From Candidatus Saccharimonadota bacterium (lineage in GTDB: Bacteria; Patescibacteriota; Saccharimonadia; Saccharimonadales; Saccharimonadaceae), in NCBI GenBank assembly GCA_009777315.1, contig WRMD01000009.1, positions 1 to 34,997 of the forward strand: a stretch of DNA of 34,997 nucleotides, given 5' to 3'. Under the pieces are notes generated by a model that saw only the letters and a program-made list of their open reading frames with translations, made no database searches and was not told where the DNA came from. A program made the translations under genes and the position numbers. Below are positions 30,957 to 34,997 of the stretch, piece after piece. Every line of letters begins with the position of its first letter. Within the stretch, counting starts at the first letter, position 1.

Positions 30957-32726
30957 CTAGCCGAGTTTGCGGGCGACGATGTCTTTGGTGTAGACTTCGA
31001 GGTGATCGCCGACTTCGAGCTTAAGTTTGCCCTTGGTCTTCAGTGAATAGCCGCGGGTATCGCCCTGCCTGGCTTCACTGACGGAGGCTTTTTCGTGTTG
31101 GATAGAATCGAGGACGGCTTCGCCGATTAGTTCTTTGCGGCGGAGGATACGGACGAGGTCGCCTTTATGGACTGTGCCCTCGAGAACTTCACCACCAACG
31201 ATGGCGGAACTTTGAGTGACTTTGAAGACGCCGCGAAGAACGACCTTACCTTTGATAGTCTCGACGATTTCAGGGGCGAGAAGGGCTTCCATCTCGCGCT
31301 TCGCGTCGTCGAGGAGCTCGTAGATGATTTTGTAGGTGCGGACGACTACGCCGTCGCGGGTGGCTTTCTTTTCCATGGCGGGTGGGAGGTCAACGTTAAA
31401 GCCATAGAGGATGGTGTTTTTGCCGGCGGCTAGGGCGAGGTCGTTGTCGGTGATATTGCCGACACCGGTGCCGATGATGTTAAGGCGGATCTCTCCCTCA
31501 GCGTCGATGAGGCGGAGGCTGTCAACGACCGACGTAACAGAACCGCCGACGTCGGCTTTGACGACGATGTTGAGCTCGGGCTTGTCGTGAGCGTCGGACA
31601 TTTGACTAAGCAGGTCGAGACCGGTGACGTTAGTACTCATGGCTTCGCCCTGCGCCGCGAGGGCGTGAGCGGCGGCTTGGCGCTTGGCGTCTTTTTCGTT
31701 GTCTTGCTCGGCGAAGTAGTCGCCGAAGTTTGGTAAGGTTTTGAAACCAGTGACGACAACTGGGGTGGATGGGCCGGCTTTGCCGACAGGCTTGCCGCGG
31801 AAATCAAGCATGGTACGGACTTTGCCGAAATTGCTGCCTGCGACGACGAAATCTCCGGGCTTAAGCTGGCCTTGGGTGACGAGGAGATTGACGACCGCGC
31901 CACGACCGACTTCCATGTGAGATTCGATGACGAGACCTTGAGCCGGGACGTCGACGTCGGCGCGGAGGTCTTCGAGGTCGGCAGTGAGGAGAATCATGTC
32001 AAGGAGCTGATCGAGATTCTTGCCTTCTTTACCGGAGACGGGAACCATAACGACGTCGCCGCCCCACTCTTCCGGGTTGAGGTTGTAATCGGTGGCGAGT
32101 TGGGCCATGACGCGATTAGGATCGGCGGATTGTTTGTCGATTTTGTTGATGGCGATGATGATTTTGGCTTTGGCGAGACGGGCGAACTCGATAGCTTCAA
32201 CGGTTTGCGGCTTGACACCGTCGTCGGCGGCGACTACGATGACCGCGATGTCGGTAAGCATGGCGGAGTGCTGGCGGAGAGCCTGGAAAGCGGAGTGGCC
32301 AGGGGTGTCGAGGAAGGTGATGAAGCGGTTTTGGCGTTTGAGCTGGTAGGCGGAGATGTGTTGGGTGATGCCGCCGGCCTCTCCTTGGGCAGTCTTTTTG
32401 TCGAGAATGGCGTCAAGAAGGGTGGTTTTGCCGTGGTCGACGTGGCCCATGATGGCGACGATGGGGGGGCGGGTGACGGCCTTATCAGAGAGGACGTAGG
32501 TCTGCCCTGCCCCGCGGACGCTTTCGACTTCTTTGCGCTTCAGAACCGCGTCGACGCCGAGTTCGGCGAGGATCAGGGAGGCGGTGTCGAAGTCGAGGCG
32601 TTGATTGATGGTGGCGACAATGCCGGCTTTAAAGAGGTCGGCGATAAGGCTAGCTACCGGACGTCCGAGGGCACGTGCTAGCTCATCGACTGTTACCGAT
32701 CCGGCGATGAGGATTTCTTTTTGCAT
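30957..32726 (-). CDS. infB: Translation initiation factor IF-2
   Basis: The 589-residue protein has a short N-terminal IF2_N domain (~1-60) and lacks the long variable N-terminal extension of larger IF-2 forms. The GTPase domain follows with G1 GHVDHGKT (~94-101), FLDTPGH and NKID, then domains II-IV ending in [15 protein letters not shown]...VGDHLEVY. It places formyl-Met-tRNA on the 30S subunit and promotes 70S joining. AAAGGA lies ~7 nt upstream of the ATG. It follows rpsA after 37 bp, so the two are probably one operon. Confidence 0.97.
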   Translation of the reverse strand: MQKEILIAGSVTVDELARALGRPVASLIADLFKAGIVATINQRLDFDTASLILAELGVDAVLKRKEVESVRGAGQTYVLSDKAVTRPPIVAIMGHVDHGKTTLLDAILDKKTAQGEAGGITQHISAYQLKRQNRFITFLDTPGHSAFQALRQHSAMLTDIAVIVVAADDGVKPQTVEAIEFARLAKAKIIIAINKIDKQSADPNRVMAQLATDYNLNPEEWGGDVVMVPVSGKEGKNLDQLLDMILLTADLEDLRADVDVPAQGLVIESHMEVGRGAVVNLLVTQGQLKPGDFVVAGSNFGKVRTMLDFRGKPVGKAGPSTPVVVTGFKTLPNFGDYFAEQDNEKDAKRQAAAHALAAQGEAMSTNVTGLDLLSQMSDAHDKPELNIVVKADVGGSVTSVVDSLRLIDAEGEIRLNIIGTGVGNITDNDLALAAGKNTILYGFNVDLPPAMEKKATRDGVVVRTYKIIYELLDDAKREMEALLAPEIVETIKGKVVLRGVFKVTQSSAIVGGEVLEGTVHKGDLVRILRRKELIGEAVLDSIQHEKASVSEARQGDTRGYSLKTKGKLKLEVGDHLEVYTKDIVARKLG

Positions 32727-32763
32727 AGCACGTTCCTTTCGTGTTCATGCCCCGTGAAGGGCG

Positions 32764-33816
32764 TTATTTCTTGAGAGAGAGGGATATCTTACGATTTTCG
32801 GTGTCAATGTCGAGAATCTTGAAGGTTTTCTTGTCATTGAGGGCGAAGACCTTCTCGGGGTCGTCGCCGCCGGTGCCGAGCTCGCTAACGTGAACGAGAG
32901 CTTCAACGGCCGGACGAATCTGGACAAAGGCGCCGAACGGAGTGATGCGGGTGATGGTGCCTTCTACCTCCTGGTCTTTGACGAGGTCTTTGGTCTCGAG
33001 CTCCCATGGGTCGGCCTGGAGCTGCTTCATGCTGAGGCTGAGGCGATCTTTATCAACAGAGATAATCTTGGCCTTGATGCGCTCGCCGACTTTGGCGTAT
33101 TGGTTGGGGTCTTCGACACGCTCCCAAGAGATTTCGCTGATGTGGACGAGGCCTTCGATGCCGTCGACGTTAACGAAGATACCGAAAGCGACCACGCCGG
33201 TAACGACGCCTTCGACGACGTCACCGATTTTGAGGTTAGCGACACGCTCGTCGAGCGCACCACGAGCTGCTTCGCGTTCGCTGAAGATGAGCTTGCTTTC
33301 ACGCTTGTCGGCGTCGAGAACGACCACCTGCATCGGCACGCCGATAAGGGTGCGGAGCTTGGCGATGATTTCTTCTTTGTCGTTGCTGCTGACGCGTGGG
33401 TAGTGCTCTGCGGTGAGCTGAGAGACGGGCATGAAGCCGCGGACACCCTCATATTCGAGGAGGAGGCCGCCACGATTAACATCGTATGGGGTGACAGTGA
33501 TGGTTTCGCCGCTGGCTTTCTTGGCGATAAGCTCCTCCCAGCCCTTGTCTTTGGCGGCTTTCTTGAAGGACAAGAGGACGTAGCCGTCCTTGGTCTCTTC
33601 GTCAAGAACGCTGGCTTCGACCTCTTGGCCGACTTCTAGATCGCGAGACGCGCTAGCCTCCCAGCGAGGGGTGATGCCGACGCCGCGAGGGCCGAGATCG
33701 ACAAGGATTTCGTGCTTTTTGACGCTCAGCACTTTACCCTTGACCAGTTCTCCTTCCTGCAGGTGCCCGAGATCGGGGCTAGACTGCAACAGTTCGTCCA
33801 TAGTGATTTTACTCAA
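32764..33816 (-). CDS. rpsA: Ribosomal protein bS1 (four S1 domains)
   Basis: The 350-residue protein has four S1 RNA-binding domains at about 20-85, 102-180, 195-265 and 280-350, each ending in a recognisable ISLSLKK- or LVHISE-type strand (GIFVNVDGIEGLVHISEISWERVEDP in domain 3). The number is within the range seen in short bacterial S1 proteins. It helps the ribosome bind and unfold mRNA. The frame starts at TTG 33816, but an in-frame ATG at 33801 (MDELLQSSPD) is an equally good start; neither has a clear Shine-Dalgarno. The promoter at 33892-33920 gives a leader of about 70-85 nt. Confidence 0.93.
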   Translation of the reverse strand: MSKITMDELLQSSPDLGHLQEGELVKGKVLSVKKHEILVDLGPRGVGITPRWEASASRDLEVGQEVEASVLDEETKDGYVLLSFKKAAKDKGWEELIAKKASGETITVTPYDVNRGGLLLEYEGVRGFMPVSQLTAEHYPRVSSNDKEEIIAKLRTLIGVPMQVVVLDADKRESKLIFSEREAARGALDERVANLKIGDVVEGVVTGVVAFGIFVNVDGIEGLVHISEISWERVEDPNQYAKVGERIKAKIISVDKDRLSLSMKQLQADPWELETKDLVKDQEVEGTITRITPFGAFVQIRPAVEALVHVSELGTGGDDPEKVFALNDKKTFKILDIDTENRKISLSLKK

Positions 33817-33891
33817 TTGTTGTTACTTGGGTCGGCGTGGAACCGTGCGACTCTACGACCGCCCAAAACTCCTTTCTAAATAGTTGTATTG

Positions 33892-33920
33892 ATTATACCT
33901 GATAGGAGGGTAGTTTGCAA
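33892..33920 (-). promoter_or_regulatory. Promoter of the rpsA-infB operon
   Basis: On the minus strand TTGCAA (33915-33920), 17 bp, then TATAAT (33892-33897). An AAAGGAG sequence lies in the leader about 60 nt before the coding start and is followed within 15 nt by a TAG, so it does not serve rpsA directly. Confidence 0.75.
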
Positions 33921-33938
33921 GGGGTGAGGCGGAAGGCG

Positions 33939-34646
33939 CTATAGTAGGTCCAGAATCTCTTTTGCGATCGTCAAGCTAGCCCGCATCGCATCCATGTCGC
34001 TGGTATCCAGTTTAATGGTGGCATTCGCGTGATTTTGAAAGTTTGCCTCGTTTTTAGAGATAGCCTCCAGATACTCGGTACATATCTGGTAGTTGGTCCA
34101 TTTTGTTGGGAACAGAGATAGAGAGTTTTTGAATTTTCTCTCCAGGCTTTTGGCAACGTCGCAAGTTTGCACTACGAGTAGGTCTACTTTCTGGTCGCCT
34201 AACCTTTTGGTGTATGGCTCGTTTTCGCATTCGCTAAATATCGTGAACCAATTAAATCTATCGTTGATGCTCCGGTCAAAGATAACGACATCGGCTTCGG
34301 AGTTTTTGGCACTGTTATAGATATTAATCACTTCGTCGCTGACTCTTTTTATGTAGTCCGCGCTGTTGATTTCTTGTTTCATCTTGGGGTCTTTGTTTAC
34401 GTCTTCAGTAATGTCGACGGATTCTTCACCTATTACCTGAACCGTCTTGCCGCTTTTTCTGAACAGCTCTGAGATATTTCCGATTGCGGTAGTTTTACCG
34501 CTTCGCGCCGACCCTAGGAATTCAATTAAAATAGGTGTTCTGTCCGAGACGTCCAAATTTACGAATCGGTCGTTGAGCTCAGTCAGCTCGGAGTATAACT
34601 CTTTCTGCTCCTTAAAGATTTCCTCTAGTACTTCTTCGTGATTCAT
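33939..34646 (-). CDS. Deoxynucleoside-kinase-like P-loop protein
   Basis: The 235-residue protein has a helical head (~1-37) before a P-loop GSARSGKT (~45-52) and a VVIFDRS motif (~120-126), the E/D-R-S signature of deoxynucleoside kinases. A long C-terminal helical part follows. It probably phosphorylates a nucleoside or nucleotide; the acceptor pocket cannot be read. I place the start at the ATG 34646, after a TGGTAGAAT box 10 nt upstream; the frame to 34697 would pass through that promoter. Codon use is AT-richer than its neighbours and it has no GCCCTGC motif, so it may be acquired. Confidence 0.65.
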   Translation of the reverse strand: MNHEEVLEEIFKEQKELYSELTELNDRFVNLDVSDRTPILIEFLGSARSGKTTAIGNISELFRKSGKTVQVIGEESVDITEDVNKDPKMKQEINSADYIKRVSDEVINIYNSAKNSEADVVIFDRSINDRFNWFTIFSECENEPYTKRLGDQKVDLLVVQTCDVAKSLERKFKNSLSLFPTKWTNYQICTEYLEAISKNEANFQNHANATIKLDTSDMDAMRASLTIAKEILDLL

Positions 34647-34700
34647 ACAGTAATTTATTCTACCACAGAGGCGGGGGGTTTGCTTTTTGTTGGCCAAATT

Positions 34701-34997
34701 GTTAAAATGATACTAATGAGGCTTACCTAGTAAACCTCAGGGTTTGTTCTAGTGCGTCTTACGACGCACTAAAACTATCTCCGCCGAAAGTCGACGGTTA
34801 CTTCTAGTAGGCCAAACAACAATCGTAGTTTAAGCATACGCACCTCCTTTCTCCTTGGCCGAGGGGCTTCGCCCCTCGGCTAGTTAACGAAAATAGACCT
34901 TGTTAAACTACGACTAGGATAAGCCTTAACAAAGTCCTTTGAAAGGTGGTGGCCTTTCTCTCAGACTCTACTAAGCCGGTCAAACCCTAGAGGGAAG
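34701..34997 (-). ncRNA. Structured RNA element with micro-ORF, copy 2 (cut by the right edge)
   Basis: Same order of parts as copy 1, on the minus strand: CTCTAGGGTTT, a GAAAGG/CCTTTC hairpin, a GACTTTGTTAA/TTAACAAGGTC stem with ATCCTAGT in the loop, here an extra GCCGAGGGG/CCCCTCGGC hairpin (34858-34880), AAAGGAGGTG, the micro-ORF, a TAGTGCGTC/GACGCACTA hairpin (34750-34771), a TGAGGTTTAC/GTAAGCCTCA hairpin (34717-34739) and an ATTTTAACAA end. Stems match copy 1 in shape and not in sequence, which supports the fold. Its promoter would lie just past the edge. Confidence 0.65.
34775..34837 (-). CDS. Micro-ORF of 20 codons in RNA element copy 2
   Basis: An ATG 5 nt after the GGAGG of AAAGGAGGTG begins a 20-residue peptide (MLKLRLLFGLLEV, then TVDFRRR) ending in TAG. 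It aligns with the copy 1 peptide over its last 17 codons, sharing LFGL and TV plus an acidic residue. Both are basic and hydrophobic. Together they indicate a real peptide family. Confidence 0.6.
   Translation of the reverse strand: MLKLRLLFGLLEVTVDFRRR

Larger units (their letters stand above)
177..32513 (+). repeat. Dispersed polar 7-mer GCCCTGC (10-mer form GCCCTGCTCT)
   Basis: Plus-strand copies start at 177, 924, 1871, 2795, 3268, 3737, 5482, 12945, 16037, 17146, 17606, 17747, 21438, 25049, 26430, 28869, 30768, 31062, 31647 and 32504. The only minus-strand copy is at 2410-2416. Seven copies extend to the full 10-mer. They occur inside genes of both strands and between genes, so coding direction does not explain the polarity. 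See findings. Confidence 0.75.

Noticed and set aside
1-34997. SR1/Gracilibacteria-type reassignment of UGA to glycine
   Set aside because: TGA ends fmt, the HNH gene and the small membrane gene at the expected lengths, and glycine is coded by GGN throughout.
34701-34997. The plus strand as the transcribed strand of the RNA element, from the shared TTGTTAAAAT
   Set aside because: A -10-like TTAAAAT is conserved in both copies, but the ribosome site, the conserved micro-ORF and (in copy 1) a good promoter all read on the minus strand. A second transcript is possible but unsupported.

Overview
The window looks like a chromosomal segment of a candidate-phylum-radiation bacterium, most likely Candidatus Saccharibacteria (TM7/Patescibacteria). 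The evidence is a set of reduced housekeeping proteins (a 201-residue RecO, a 589-residue IF-2, a four-domain S1), DUF5663, and many compact genes with no room for a leader. TGA is used as a stop (for example in fmt and the HNH gene), so the UGA-glycine code of SR1/Gracilibacteria does not apply. Coding GC is moderately high. Many genes have an extended -10 box (TGnTATAAT type) ending 5-7 nt before the start codon, which suggests widespread leaderless transcription.

Layout. 1-5.7 kb: the end of an unknown gene, a PPOX-fold flavoprotein, a YjdF-like membrane protein, recO, a cytosolic histidine kinase/receiver pair, an anchored protein, and xseB/xseA. 5.7-15.5 kb: a minus-strand defence operon running mrr, half-hsdS, a DUF6119/TIGR04141-like gene, two-TRD hsdS, hsdM, hsdR and a YgjP-like metallopeptidase. 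Most of these genes overlap by 1-11 nt, and the last overlaps xseA. 16-17.5 kb: a Trm-G10/Trm11-like methyltransferase and rpmA. 17.7-22.3 kb: an SF2 helicase carrying six HNH-associated repeats, a divergent HNH nuclease, an MmcQ/YjbR protein and a DUF4868 (KwaB-like) protein. 22.3-24.8 kb: an intergenic stretch with a structured RNA and micro-ORF, an XRE regulator with a small membrane protein, a slipin and tRNA-Gly(GCC). 24.8-34.6 kb: truB, a degenerate DHH protein, a 38-residue basic protein, def-fmt, DUF5663, an anchored protein, rpsA-infB and a deoxynucleoside-kinase-like protein.

Three features cut across the window. (1) Seven short cassettes lie in the intergenic gaps. Six are open for 64-69 codons, with a conserved start (TTCGCCACTGTC, FATV) and a conserved end (SLRCVYP-stop plus a G-rich tail) around a hypervariable middle. 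They resemble promoterless C-terminal pieces of FISUMP (Fib_succ_major) surface domains and may be silent donor cassettes for varying a surface protein. (2) Two diverged copies of an RNA element carry their own strong Shine-Dalgarno and a conserved 20-23 codon ORF. One copy also shows its own promoter; the other runs off the right edge. (3) The 7-mer GCCCTGC occurs 20 times on the plus strand and once on the minus strand, whatever the gene direction, and is sparse in the defence genes. This is the behaviour of a Chi- or KOPS-like polar motif.

All calls come from reading the sequence and recalling family signatures; no searches were run. Family names are firm for the housekeeping and restriction genes and tentative where stated.
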